Shown here piece by piece: positions 55,730 through 64,000 of a DNA stretch of 64,000 nucleotides; within the stretch, counting starts at the first letter, position 1, and each line of letters starts with the position of its first letter. Below the pieces are notes generated by a model. That model ran no database searches. It was not told where the DNA came from and saw nothing but the letters and a program-made list of their open reading frames with translations. Where the stretch lies: positions 46,482-110,481 of the forward strand of contig JAIOYK010000009.1 of NCBI GenBank assembly GCA_021741145.1. Reading direction: 5' to 3'. The DNA comes from Rhodospirillum sp. (GTDB taxonomy: Bacteria > Pseudomonadota > Alphaproteobacteria > Rhodospirillales > Rhodospirillaceae). Made by a program: the position numbers and the translations under genes.

Positions 55730-56701
55730 ATGCCGCGCCTCCTCCCCTTTGCCTCCTCCTCCTCTTCTCGGTCCGCGCTCGCCGCTCTGCCCCGCCGGGT
55801 GATGGTGATCGCCAATCCGGCGGCCGGAACCTTGAAGGGCCGAAGGCTGAACAAGGCCCTGTTGGCCTTGGAGCGGGAAGGCTGCTGGGTGAGTCTGCGG
55901 GAGACGACCAAGCCCGGTGACGCCACCTTGATCGCCCGGGAAGCCCGGCGTGAGTCCCTGGACGTGGTTGTCGCCGCGGGTGGGGATGGAACCATCAACG
56001 AAGTCGCCAATGGGCTCGCGGGGTCGGGCGTGGCCCTGGGGATCATTCCCCTGGGGACGGCCAATGTGCTGGCGATCGAGGCGGGGATCCCCCGGGATCC
56101 GACGAAAGCGGCGCGGATCATCGCCAGAGGTCAGCCCCGGGAGCTGTACATGGGCGAGGTCACGGCCAGCGCCGAGACGCCGCTGGGCGGCCCCCGCCGG
56201 TTCGTGATGATGGCCGGAGCGGGGTTCGACGCCCATGTGGTGGACACGGTGGACCTGGACCTGAAGCGCCGTTCGGGAAAGTTCGCCTATGTCTGGCGGA
56301 CCCTGCAAAGCGCTCTGACCTATCGTTTCCCGCCGGTGTCGGTCGAGGTGGAACGTCCCAATGGGGAAATCCTCCACCGCGACGTGGCCACCGCGGTTGT
56401 CTGCAATGGCAAGTATTATGGGGGTCCTTTCATCGCCGCGCCCGCGGCGAATATTTCCTATCCGACGTTCCAGGTGGTGCTTTTGCCGCGCCCGGGCCTT
56501 GGGAACGTGGCCCGCTACGCCTTGGCCCTGGCCATGGGGCGTTTGCCCCACCTGCCGGACGTGGAGGTCATGGAGGCCACGCGGATCCGTGTGCGCATGG
56601 ACGGGGCGGAACCCCTGCAGGCCGATGGGGATACGGTCGCGCACATGCCCGTGAGCATCTCCATGGCCCCGGATCCGGTGCACCTGATCGTCCCGGCGTA
56701 A
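55730..56701 (+). CDS. diacylglycerol kinase-like lipid kinase (YegS/DagK family)
   Basis: This 323-residue soluble lipid kinase has RVMVIANPAAGTLKGRRLN near residue 25, the catalytic signature VVVAAGGDGTINEVANGLAG near 80, and PLGTANVLAIEAGIP. The C-terminal beta-domain includes FVMMAGAGFDAHVV. It would phosphorylate diacylglycerol or a similar lipid. The neighbourhood (GT4, LpxH-like, GtrA) is envelope-related. Confidence 0.88.
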   Translation: MPRLLPFASSSSSRSALAALPRRVMVIANPAAGTLKGRRLNKALLALEREGCWVSLRETTKPGDATLIAREARRESLDVVVAAGGDGTINEVANGLAGSGVALGIIPLGTANVLAIEAGIPRDPTKAARIIARGQPRELYMGEVTASAETPLGGPRRFVMMAGAGFDAHVVDTVDLDLKRRSGKFAYVWRTLQSALTYRFPPVSVEVERPNGEILHRDVATAVVCNGKYYGGPFIAAPAANISYPTFQVVLLPRPGLGNVARYALALAMGRLPHLPDVEVMEATRIRVRMDGAEPLQADGDTVAHMPVSISMAPDPVHLIVPA

Positions 56702-56719
56702 AGGGGCATGGGGGGAGGT

Positions 56720-57147
56720 TTACCCTTCCTGGGGCTTTTCGTCGGTTCGCTTCTTGGAAAAGACGAAGTTATGGCTCATCGCGTAATTGACGATCCAGCC
56801 ACGGCCCGATCCACAGACAAGGGCGGCCAGGGGTGTCCATGCCATGGGGGGCAACAGCCAAACGACGAGGCTGTAGACGGTGTAGTTCAGGCCGCCACCC
56901 ATGGCGTTGACCGAGAGGTAGTGGAAATACTCGTGGATCGGCCCCTTGTCTCGACACCGACCCCGGAAGGTGATGGAGCGATTCAGAGACCAGGTCGTGG
57001 TGGTGTCCGCCAGGACGGACAGGGCCCGGGCGGTGTAAGGGTTCAGCCCCCCGCCCCGCATGCCCAGATAGAGCACGTCCGCATCCACGATAATCCGACA
57101 CCCCCCACCATGCCGAAGAGCGTGAATGCTCGAATGTGATGTTTCAT
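56720..57147 (-). pseudogene. GtrA family membrane protein, frameshifted
   Basis: The part after the break, VDADVLYLGMRGGGLNPYTAR through SLNRSITFRG to the end with VFSKKRT, matches GtrA, a small four-helix protein of lipid-linked glucose translocation. The natural start is ATG 57147 (MKHHIRAFTLFGMVGGVG), in a different frame. One base seems missing near 57095 (TGTCGGATTATCG), or one G in the six-G tract at 57101-57106. With one base added the product would be 142 residues, the normal length. Either the gene is broken, phase-variable or the sequence has an error. Confidence 0.75.
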
Positions 57148-57245
57148 GCCTTGCTCCAGGCGCCTCCGGCCAATTCAGGGCGCCTTGGTAACCGAGAGGA
57201 CGGGGAGAAGTCCGGGTTCGCGGGGTTTCGCGCCGCTGAAACCCC

Positions 57246-57275
57246 AAAAAGGCGACCGGGGATCGCTCCCCGGTC
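57246..57275 (-). terminator. rho-independent terminator of mcd
   Basis: On the minus strand GACCGGGGA pairs with TCCCCGGTC with a 4-nt loop, followed by GCCTTTTTGG. It lies about 40 nt past the mcd stop. Confidence 0.82.
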
Positions 57276-57316
57276 GAAGTGGTCGCGCACGATACGCGAT
57301 AGGGTGAGCGCCGCGG

Positions 57317-58990
57317 TTACCTGCTCAGAAGTCCCCGGGCGATCACATGGGCCTGGATCTCGGCGGCGCCCTCGAAGATGTTGAGGATCCGGGCGTCGCA
57401 GAGGATCCGGCTGATCCGATATTCCTCGGCGTAGCCATTGCCGCCATGGATTTGCAAGGCGTTGTCGGCGTTGGACCAGGCCACCCGCGCGGCCAGAAGC
57501 TTGGCCATGCCCGCTTCGATGTCGCAGCGCCGGTCGCTGTCCTTTGCCCGGCCCGCGGCATAGGTCAACTGGCGCGCGACCATGGTTTCCACCGCCATCC
57601 AGGCCAGCTTTCCGTGGACCCGGGGGAAGGCGTACAGGGGCTTGCCGAATTGCACCCTGTCCTGGGCGTAGCGCATGCCCTCCTCCAGCGCGTTTTGCGC
57701 GACACCGACCGCCCGGGCCGCGGTCTGAATGCGGGCGCTTTCGAAGGTCGCCATGAGCTGCTTGAAGCCCTGGCCTTCCTCGCCGCCCAGCAGATTTTCC
57801 ACCGGGACGGTGAAGCCGTCGAAGGACAGTTCGTATTCCTTCATGCCCCGGTACCCGAGCACCTTGATCTCGCCGCCGGTCATGCCCTCGGCCGGGAAGG
57901 GATTTTCCTCCGTGCCCCGGGGCTTTTCCGCCAACAGCATGGACAGGCCCTTGTAGCCGGGTTCATCCGGATTGGTGCGGATCAGCAGGGTCATCAGGTC
58001 GGAGCGCGACGCATGGGTGATCCAGGTCTTGTTGCCGGTCACCACGTAGGTTTCGCCGTCCTTCACCGCGCGGGCGCGCAGGCTCGCCAGGTCCGAGCCC
58101 GTGTTGGGTTCGGTGAAGACGGCGGTGGGCAGGATCTCGCCACTGGCGATCTTGGGCAGGTAGTGCTCTTTCTGGGCCTCGGTGCCGCCCAGGCGGATCA
58201 GTTCCGCGGCGATTTCCGAGCGGGTGCCGAGCGAGCCGACGCCGATATAGGCCCGGGAGAGCTCTTCGGTGACCACGCACATGGCGGTCTTGCCCATGCC
58301 CAGGCCGCCGAAGTCCTCGGGTACGGTTAGCCCAAAGACGCCCATCTCGGCCATCTGGTCGATGACCTCCATGGGGATCAACTGATCCTTCAGGTGCCAC
58401 TCGTGGCAATGGGGCGCGACCTGCTCGTCGGCGAAGCGGCGGAACTGGTCGCGGACCATGTCCAGCGTTTCGTCCTCCAGCCCCAGGGCCCCGAAGTGAC
58501 CGTCCTTCATCAGTTCCGCCATGCGGGCCTTGACCGCTTCGGTGAAGCCGTGTTCGCGCAGCAGGGTGGTGTAGGGCGTTTGCAGCAGATGCCGTTCCCG
58601 CACGACGATGCCGAAATCGGCCAAACGGGCGTATTCGCCCTGGCTCATGGGCACGCCGCCGAAGATCTGGTGCAGGTATTCGGAATAGGCCGCTTGAAGG
58701 ATCAGGCTTTCCAGTTCGCCCAGCTTGCCCTCGGCCTCCAGCCGCTTGGCCCAGTCGAGCATGCAGCCCAGGGCGGACACATAGGTGGTGTACCAGGACA
58801 GGCCATGGGCGGCGTATTGGTGCTGGTCCAGCAGGGCCGAGTCGACCTTGCCCGTGGGGGCGACCATGGCGCGTACATGGTCGCGGATCTTGGAGAGGGC
58901 CTGATCGACGGTGTTGTAGGACCGCTCGCAGACGTAAAGAAGATCCTGGAGAACCAGGGTCGCGGAGGTTTCCTTGGGCAGGGCACTCAT
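57317..58990 (-). CDS. mcd: (2S)-methylsuccinyl-CoA dehydrogenase
   Basis: This FAD-dependent acyl-CoA dehydrogenase of the ethylmalonyl-CoA pathway oxidises methylsuccinyl-CoA to mesaconyl-CoA. At about 557 residues it is longer than ordinary acyl-CoA dehydrogenases by an N-terminal helical extension (LQDLLYVCERSYNTVDQALSKI), the known Mcd feature. The catalytic domain has TVPEDFGGLGMGKTAM, TEPNTGSDLASLRA and HGGNGYAEEYRISRILCDARI. The ATG at 58990 is chosen over 59008. It lies downstream of ccr on the same strand. Confidence 0.93.
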   Translation of the reverse strand: MSALPKETSATLVLQDLLYVCERSYNTVDQALSKIRDHVRAMVAPTGKVDSALLDQHQYAAHGLSWYTTYVSALGCMLDWAKRLEAEGKLGELESLILQAAYSEYLHQIFGGVPMSQGEYARLADFGIVVRERHLLQTPYTTLLREHGFTEAVKARMAELMKDGHFGALGLEDETLDMVRDQFRRFADEQVAPHCHEWHLKDQLIPMEVIDQMAEMGVFGLTVPEDFGGLGMGKTAMCVVTEELSRAYIGVGSLGTRSEIAAELIRLGGTEAQKEHYLPKIASGEILPTAVFTEPNTGSDLASLRARAVKDGETYVVTGNKTWITHASRSDLMTLLIRTNPDEPGYKGLSMLLAEKPRGTEENPFPAEGMTGGEIKVLGYRGMKEYELSFDGFTVPVENLLGGEEGQGFKQLMATFESARIQTAARAVGVAQNALEEGMRYAQDRVQFGKPLYAFPRVHGKLAWMAVETMVARQLTYAAGRAKDSDRRCDIEAGMAKLLAARVAWSNADNALQIHGGNGYAEEYRISRILCDARILNIFEGAAEIQAHVIARGLLSR

Positions 58991-59143
58991 GGGTTGGTCC
59001 CTCGGCATAAGAAGTTCGTGATCGTGCTTGTCCGCGGTGGTTTGTCCGCCGTCGGTTTGGTCCGGACACCGGAGGGGAACGGGGATGTCCCCCTCCGGCG
59101 CCCTTGCCGTCTTCTTGGAACGTTTCCTCTTCGTCTTCTTTTC

Positions 59144-60427
59144 CTATCCCTCGAGGCAATCCTCGATGGTGCGACGGCCTGGCTTCCTGGCCTGGATCAG
59201 AACCGCCATGTTCCCCGGCTTGTGCTGATTCTTCAGCATCTTGGTATGGGCCTTGGGGATATCCTCCCAGGAGAAGACCTCGCTCATGCAGGGGTCGACC
59301 CGGCGCTCGATCACCAACTGGTTGGCCTGAGCGGCCTGCTTCAGGTTGGCGAAGTGGCTGCCCTGGATCCGCTTCTGGCGCATCCAGACGAAGCGGGCGT
59401 CGAAGGTCAGATTGAAGCCGGTGGTGCCAGCGCAGAAAACCACCATGCCTCCCCGCTTCACGACGTTGCAGGAAACCGGGAAGGTCTGCTCGCCCGGGTG
59501 CTCGAAGACGAAATCCACGTCGTTGCCCTTGCCGGTGATGTCCCAAATCGCCTTGCCGAACTTGCGGGTCTCGCCCATGTACTCCTTGAAGCCTTCGCCA
59601 TTGACGGTGGGCAGTTGGCCCCAGCAGTTGAAGTCCTTGCGGTTGATCACACCCTTGGCGCCCAGGCTCATGACGAAGTCGCGCTTGGTCTCGTCGGAGA
59701 TCACGCCGATGGCATTGGCGCCCGCCGCCGCGCAGAGCTGGATGGCCATGGATCCCAGGCCGCCGGAGGCTCCCCAGATCAGCACGTTGTCGCCGGGCCG
59801 CAGGACATGGGGGCGGTGGCCGAAGAGCATGCGATAGGCGGTGGCCAGCACCAGCACGTAGCAGGCGCTCTCTTCCCAGGTCAGATGCTTGGGCCGGGGC
59901 ATGATTTGCTGGGATTGGACCCGGGTGAATTGGGCGAAGGAACCGTCCGGCGTCTCGTAGCCCCAGATCCGCTGGGTGGGCGAGAACATGGGGTCGCCGC
60001 CGTTACACTCCTCGTCGTCGCCGTCGTCCTGGTTGCAGTGAACGACCACCTCGTCGCCGACTTTCCAGCGCTTCACCTTGGCGCCAACCGCCCAGACGAT
60101 GCCGGCCGCGTCGGACCCGGCGATGTGGTAATCGGCCTTGTGCACATCGAAGACGCTGATGGGCGTACCCAGACCGGCCCAGACGCCGTTGTAGTTGACG
60201 CCCGCGGCCATGACCATGACCATGACCTCGTGACTGTCGATCTCCGGGGTGTCGACCACCTCGATCTGAAAGGACTGCTCGGGTTCGCCATGCCGCTCGC
60301 GCCGAATGGCCCAGGCGTACATCTTCTTGGGTACGTGACCCAGCGGCGGAATCTCGCCCAGTTCGTATAAGTCCTTTTGGGCCTGGCCGGGCTTCAGATC
60401 GATGACGTCCGCCGCTTCGCTCATCAT
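59144..60427 (-). CDS. ccr: crotonyl-CoA carboxylase/reductase
   Basis: This NADPH-dependent MDR enzyme reductively carboxylates crotonyl-CoA to ethylmalonyl-CoA, the key step of the ethylmalonyl-CoA pathway. It has about 427 residues. VMVMAAGVNYNGVWAGLGTPIS is near residue 70 (Asn of NYNGVW region), IWGASGGLGSMAIQL gives the Rossmann motif near 210, and FEHPGEQTFPVS is near 330. GGAGG sits upstream of the ATG at 60427. It is divergent from ecm. Confidence 0.97.
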   Translation of the reverse strand: MMSEAADVIDLKPGQAQKDLYELGEIPPLGHVPKKMYAWAIRRERHGEPEQSFQIEVVDTPEIDSHEVMVMVMAAGVNYNGVWAGLGTPISVFDVHKADYHIAGSDAAGIVWAVGAKVKRWKVGDEVVVHCNQDDGDDEECNGGDPMFSPTQRIWGYETPDGSFAQFTRVQSQQIMPRPKHLTWEESACYVLVLATAYRMLFGHRPHVLRPGDNVLIWGASGGLGSMAIQLCAAAGANAIGVISDETKRDFVMSLGAKGVINRKDFNCWGQLPTVNGEGFKEYMGETRKFGKAIWDITGKGNDVDFVFEHPGEQTFPVSCNVVKRGGMVVFCAGTTGFNLTFDARFVWMRQKRIQGSHFANLKQAAQANQLVIERRVDPCMSEVFSWEDIPKAHTKMLKNQHKPGNMAVLIQARKPGRRTIEDCLEG

Positions 60428-60645
60428 TGGTCCTCCAAAGGGGGATTGTCGGTCCCGGCGCACCCCCAACCGTCCGGGGCGTCGCGCCGTGCTTGAGACG
60501 AGGGATATCGAATGAGACCTTCCCCCGCAATGCACAAAATGATAGTTTGTTTCGTACAGATGGGGTGTTCGGTAATTATTGTTCGCAAATTCGCCTTTTT
60601 GAGGGGCCGGGGTCGAACGGTAGCCGACTATTGAAGGAGACAAGC

Positions 60646-62658
60646 ATGTCCGAGAGGCCCGAGACCAACCCGCCTACAACCACCGCGACGCGGGACAAAC
60701 CTTGGCTTTTCCGTACCTATTCGGGCCATTCGTCGGCCAAGGCGTCCAACGCGCTGTACCGAACGAATCTTGCGCGGGGACAGACGGGCCTGTCGGTGGC
60801 CTTCGATCTGCCGACTCAAACGGGCTACGACAGCGACCATGTTCTGGCCAAGGGCGAGGTGGGCAAGGTCGGCGTGCCCATTTCCCACCTGGGGGATATG
60901 ATGACCTTGTTCGAGGATATCCCCCTGGGCAAGATGAATACCTCGATGACCATCAACGCCCCGGCGCCCTGGCTGCTGGCCCTCTACATCGCCACGGCGG
61001 AGCGGCAGGGGGCGACTCGGGGGGACCTGCAGGGCACGGTGCAGAACGACCTGATCAAGGAGTACCTGAGCCGGGGAACTTATATCTTCCCGCCGGAGCC
61101 CTCCCTGCGGCTGATCAACGATGTGATCGCCTTTACCTATAAGGAGGTTCCCAAGTGGAACCCCACCAACGTCTGTTCCTATCATCTGCAGGAAGCGGGC
61201 GCGACGCCGGAGCAGGAATTGGCTTTCGCGCTCGCCACCGGAGTCGCGGTGCTCGATACGGTCAAGGCGGAGGGGCAAGTTCCGCCCGCGGATTTCGCCA
61301 AGGTGGTGGGACGCATCAGCTTTTTCGTCAACGCGGGCATCCGATTTGTCACCGAACTATGCAAGATGCGCGCCTTCACCGAGCTGTGGGACGAAATCTG
61401 CCGCGAGCGCTATGGCGTGGAGGAGGAAAAGTACCGTCGGTTCCGCTATGGCGTGCAGGTAAACTCCCTGGGCCTGACCGAACAGCAGCCGGAGAACAAC
61501 GTTTACCGGATCCTGCTGGAAATGCTGTCCGTCGTCCTGTCCAAGAACGCCCGAGCCCGGGCCGTGCAGCTTCCGGCCTGGAACGAGGCCCTGGGTCTGC
61601 CTCGCCCCTGGGACCAGCAGTGGTCCCTGCGGCTGCAACAGATCGTCGCCTATGAAACGGATTTGCTGGAGTTTCCGGACATTTTCGATGGCTCCGTGGC
61701 GATCACCGACAAGGTGGAAACCCTCAAGGACTCCGCCCGGGCGGAACTGGCGCGGATTGATGACATGGGGGGCGCGGTGGCCGCGGTCGAATCCGGCTAC
61801 ATGAAGCAGAAGCTGGTGGAATCCAACGCCAAGCGCATTGGCGGCATCGAAAGCGGCGAGCAGGTGGTCGTCGGCGTGAACAGGTTCACGGAAGGGGCCG
61901 CCAGCCCGTTGGCCGCGGGCGAGGGCGCCATCATGACCGTCGACCCGGCGGCCGAGCGGGAACAAATCGACTCCCTGGTGGCCTGGCGGGAGGCCCGCGA
62001 TTCGGCCAAGGTCCGGGAGAGCCTGGAGACCCTACGGCGGGCCGCGACGGAAGGGTCCAACATCATGGAGCCCACGATCGCCTGCGCCCACGCGGGCGCG
62101 ACCACCGGCGAATGGGGCCAGATCCTGCGCGAGGTTTTTGGCGAATACCGCGCCCCCACGGGCGTGGGTCGCTCCGTTTCCACCGGCGCGCCGGGGCGCC
62201 TGGGCGCGGTGCGGGCAAAGGTGGATGCCTTATCCGCGACCTTGGGCCGTCGGGTGAAGATGCTGGTTGGCAAGCCCGGCCTGGACGGCCATTCCAATGG
62301 GGCTGAACAGATCGCCGTGCGCGCCCGAGACTCGGGCATGGAAGTGGTCTACGAGGGGATTCGCCTGACCCCGGCCCAGATCGTCAACGCCGCCCTGGAG
62401 GAAAGCGTCCATGTGGTCGGTCTGTCCATCCTGTCGGGTTCCCACGTTCCCTTGGTGACCGAGGTGCTGGAGCGCATGCGGAGCGAAGGCCTGGGGGATG
62501 TGCCCGTCGTGGTGGGGGGTATCATTCCGCCAGAGGATGAGAAGACTCTGCTCGCCGCGGGCGTGGCCCGGGTCTATACGCCCAAGGACTATGACATCAC
62601 GACGATCATGGACGACATCGTTGATATCGTCGCCGCGGGCGCGCAAAAGGCCGCGTGA
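60646..62658 (+). CDS. ecm: ethylmalonyl-CoA mutase (B12-dependent)
   Basis: This adenosylcobalamin-dependent mutase converts ethylmalonyl-CoA to methylsuccinyl-CoA. It has 670 residues. Substrate domain: RGQTGLSVAFDLPTQTGYDSDH near residue 44, NTSMTINAPAPWLLALYI near 104, and LTEQQPENNVYRI near 280. The B12 domain at about 535-665 has KPGLDGHSNGAEQI with the DxHxxG cobalt-ligating His and LSILSGSH. It is shorter than methylmalonyl-CoA mutase large subunits and lacks extra domains, as expected for Ecm/MeaA. AAGGAGA precedes the ATG at 60646. Confidence 0.96.
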   Translation: MSERPETNPPTTTATRDKPWLFRTYSGHSSAKASNALYRTNLARGQTGLSVAFDLPTQTGYDSDHVLAKGEVGKVGVPISHLGDMMTLFEDIPLGKMNTSMTINAPAPWLLALYIATAERQGATRGDLQGTVQNDLIKEYLSRGTYIFPPEPSLRLINDVIAFTYKEVPKWNPTNVCSYHLQEAGATPEQELAFALATGVAVLDTVKAEGQVPPADFAKVVGRISFFVNAGIRFVTELCKMRAFTELWDEICRERYGVEEEKYRRFRYGVQVNSLGLTEQQPENNVYRILLEMLSVVLSKNARARAVQLPAWNEALGLPRPWDQQWSLRLQQIVAYETDLLEFPDIFDGSVAITDKVETLKDSARAELARIDDMGGAVAAVESGYMKQKLVESNAKRIGGIESGEQVVVGVNRFTEGAASPLAAGEGAIMTVDPAAEREQIDSLVAWREARDSAKVRESLETLRRAATEGSNIMEPTIACAHAGATTGEWGQILREVFGEYRAPTGVGRSVSTGAPGRLGAVRAKVDALSATLGRRVKMLVGKPGLDGHSNGAEQIAVRARDSGMEVVYEGIRLTPAQIVNAALEESVHVVGLSILSGSHVPLVTEVLERMRSEGLGDVPVVVGGIIPPEDEKTLLAAGVARVYTPKDYDITTIMDDIVDIVAAGAQKAA

Positions 62659-62730
62659 CCTCGGCCCAAAGGGGAAGAGCATCGTGTCGGAGGGGGCGCC
62701 AGGGGAGGGATTGGCGCCCCCAACAGGGGA

Positions 62731-62767
62731 GCCGGGGTGGTCGTGAGAGAAGCCACCCCGGCTTTTT
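62731..62767 (+). terminator. rho-independent terminator of ecm
   Basis: GCCGGGGTGG pairs with CCACCCCGGC through a 12-nt loop and is followed by TTTTT. It lies about 70 nt past the ecm stop. Confidence 0.92.
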
Positions 62768-62875
62768 CGCGCGGGGGGCCCAAAAAAAGTCGCCTGGTGG
62801 CCGAAAAGAGTCTTGATCGCTGGCGTCGCGATTCCAATCCATGGTTCATGGTTGGGATCGGTTTTGTCTGGTCCG

Positions 62876-63979
62876 ATGTTTCCCCGACTTGAGTTCGTTC
62901 TGGAGGTCATTCTGGAAACCATTCCACTGACCTGGCTTGTCACGGCGTTGATGGCGATTGCCTGCGCCGCCGTGGGTCAAAGCGCTGGCCTTCCGGTGGC
63001 CGCGAGGGTGTTTCTCGCGGGCTTTTTGGCTTGTCTGGGTGTCATTGGCGCCCTTCTCGGGTCTCGCCTGTCCTTTGGTGCCCAGTGGGCCGGGACCATT
63101 CAACCGCTTGTCGCGGTCCTGGTGGCTCCGCTCGCCTATCTTGGGTTTCGCGCTCTGATGGTTGACCGATCCTATTGGACGACGTCGGTCCTTTCTCCCC
63201 ATGGCGCTCTGGTCCTGCTGTGCCAAGTGGCGATTCTGGGCAGCCCCATTCTTCCGGATTTCGTCGTTTTGGCCGTGACCAGCGCGTATTTGTTCGGTCT
63301 CGTTACCCTGGCGCGCCGTGGGTCCGATGCCTTTATCCATGTCTCGGCGCATGCCATGCCCGTTCTGCGGACGGCCATCATGGCGACGATGGTTCTCTTG
63401 GCCCTGATCATTCTGGCCGACAGCGCGCTTTTCGTGCTCGGCGCGGTCAAGGGAACGGCCTATGCCCTGACGGTCCTCGGTGGCGCGTCGGGAGTCTTCG
63501 CCGCCTTGGTTTTCATCGTGGTTTTGGTTGGCGCCGCCATGGTTCCACGACGTCTGGGGAGGGCCGAGCGACGGCGCGGTGATCCGGTGTCTCCGTCCCG
63601 GGAGGATCGGCTGCTCCTCGGCCGGATCAACGCGGTTCTGAGGGACGGGAAACTCTACCAGGACAGTTCCTTGACCGTGGCGCGGATGGCCCGCCGCTTG
63701 GGTGTTCCCGCCCGGGATGTGACCAATGCCATCAACCGGTGCGCGGCACGGAGTTTTTCCAGGCATGTAAACGAATTTCGGATCCAGCACGCCTGCCGGA
63801 TGCTCCGCGAAACGGCGCTTTCCGTGACGGAAATTATGTTGGATTCCGGTTTTGTCAGTAAATCCAGCTTCAACGCCGAATTCCGCCGGATCTTGGGGCG
63901 AACCCCCAGTCAATTTCGGGCGGAGCCGGACAACGGAGCGTCTGCCACGACCCCGATAGCCGCCAAACCACGCCCCTGA
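62876..63979 (+). CDS. membrane-anchored AraC-family regulator
   Basis: This 367-residue protein has about seven hydrophobic segments in residues 14-230 (TWLVTALMAIACAAVG, VFLAGFLACLGVIGALLG, IMATMVLLALIILADSALFVLG). An AraC HTH pair follows at about 265-350 (LTVARMARRLGVPARDVTNAINRC and FRIQHACRMLRETALSVTEIMLDSGF, then KSSFNAEFRRILGRTPSQFR). It is thus an integral membrane regulator with cytoplasmic DNA-binding end. The ligand and target are unknown. It follows ecm after a terminator, so it is separately expressed. Confidence 0.85.
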   Translation: MFPRLEFVLEVILETIPLTWLVTALMAIACAAVGQSAGLPVAARVFLAGFLACLGVIGALLGSRLSFGAQWAGTIQPLVAVLVAPLAYLGFRALMVDRSYWTTSVLSPHGALVLLCQVAILGSPILPDFVVLAVTSAYLFGLVTLARRGSDAFIHVSAHAMPVLRTAIMATMVLLALIILADSALFVLGAVKGTAYALTVLGGASGVFAALVFIVVLVGAAMVPRRLGRAERRRGDPVSPSREDRLLLGRINAVLRDGKLYQDSSLTVARMARRLGVPARDVTNAINRCAARSFSRHVNEFRIQHACRMLRETALSVTEIMLDSGFVSKSSFNAEFRRILGRTPSQFRAEPDNGASATTPIAAKPRP

Positions 63980-64000
63980 GAACCCCGTGATCCGGGTGTT

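Overview
High-GC, gene-dense chromosomal DNA of an alphaproteobacterium, most like the Rhodospirillales. The evidence is the ethylmalonyl-CoA pathway block mcd / ccr / ecm, a class I lysyl-tRNA synthetase, a CIRCE element ahead of groESL, a DUF3750 protein, several Liv-type and TRAP transporters, and a two-domain cold-shock protein. I see no rRNA, tRNA, CRISPR array, insertion sequence or phage gene, so this reads as ordinary backbone with some locally unusual modules. The genus cannot be fixed from the sequence.

Layout. 0.1-6.1 kb: a complete Liv-type ABC operon (livK-livH-livM-livG-livF) running on the minus strand into an alpha/beta hydrolase and a stand-alone Lrp ligand-binding domain. 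6.4-7.1 kb: a double cold-shock protein with an RGG-like linker. 7.3-12 kb: a tight minus-strand set, cyclic-nucleotide-binding/TPR protein, WavE-like protein, glycerol kinase. 13.2-16.7 kb: a TorT-type periplasmic binding protein followed by a chemoreceptor whose ectodomain resembles TorS. 16.8-27.1 kb: recQ, a secreted hypothetical protein, a large MscS channel, arsC, a TPR/glycosyltransferase, class I LysRS, a methyltransferase and an AraC regulator. 27.2-33.5 kb: a TRAP transporter operon ending in a MarR-like regulator, divergent from pxpBCA (5-oxoprolinase), with a palindrome between them. 33.5-41.8 kb: omega-aminotransferase, GNAT, MmgE/PrpD, DUF1223, VOC, a BaiN-like flavoprotein, a YaiI-like protein and a REC-REC-GGDEF diguanylate cyclase. 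42-44.6 kb: proline iminopeptidase and a soluble chemoreceptor-like protein with a C-terminal Cache domain. 44.7-46.9 kb: groEL/groES. 47-49.5 kb: a Liv ATPase with a fused LivH-LivM permease. 49.6-50.6 kb: a Zur-like palindrome ahead of a 70-aa ORF and a DUF1826 gene. 50.7-57.1 kb: envelope genes (lpxK, waaA, GT4 glycosyltransferase, LpxH-like phosphoesterase, lipid kinase, frameshifted gtrA). 57.3-64 kb: mcd and ccr on minus, ecm on plus, then a membrane-bound AraC regulator.

How it works together. The mcd-ccr-ecm block supplies three consecutive steps of acetyl-CoA assimilation. The TRAP and pxpBCA divergon looks like an uptake and hydrolysis module for 5-oxoproline or a relative. The TorT/receptor pair is the best candidate for an unusual system: a binding protein and ectodomain of the TMAO-sensing type coupled to chemotaxis rather than to a histidine kinase. 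The DUF1826 pair carries its own likely zinc-responsive operator.
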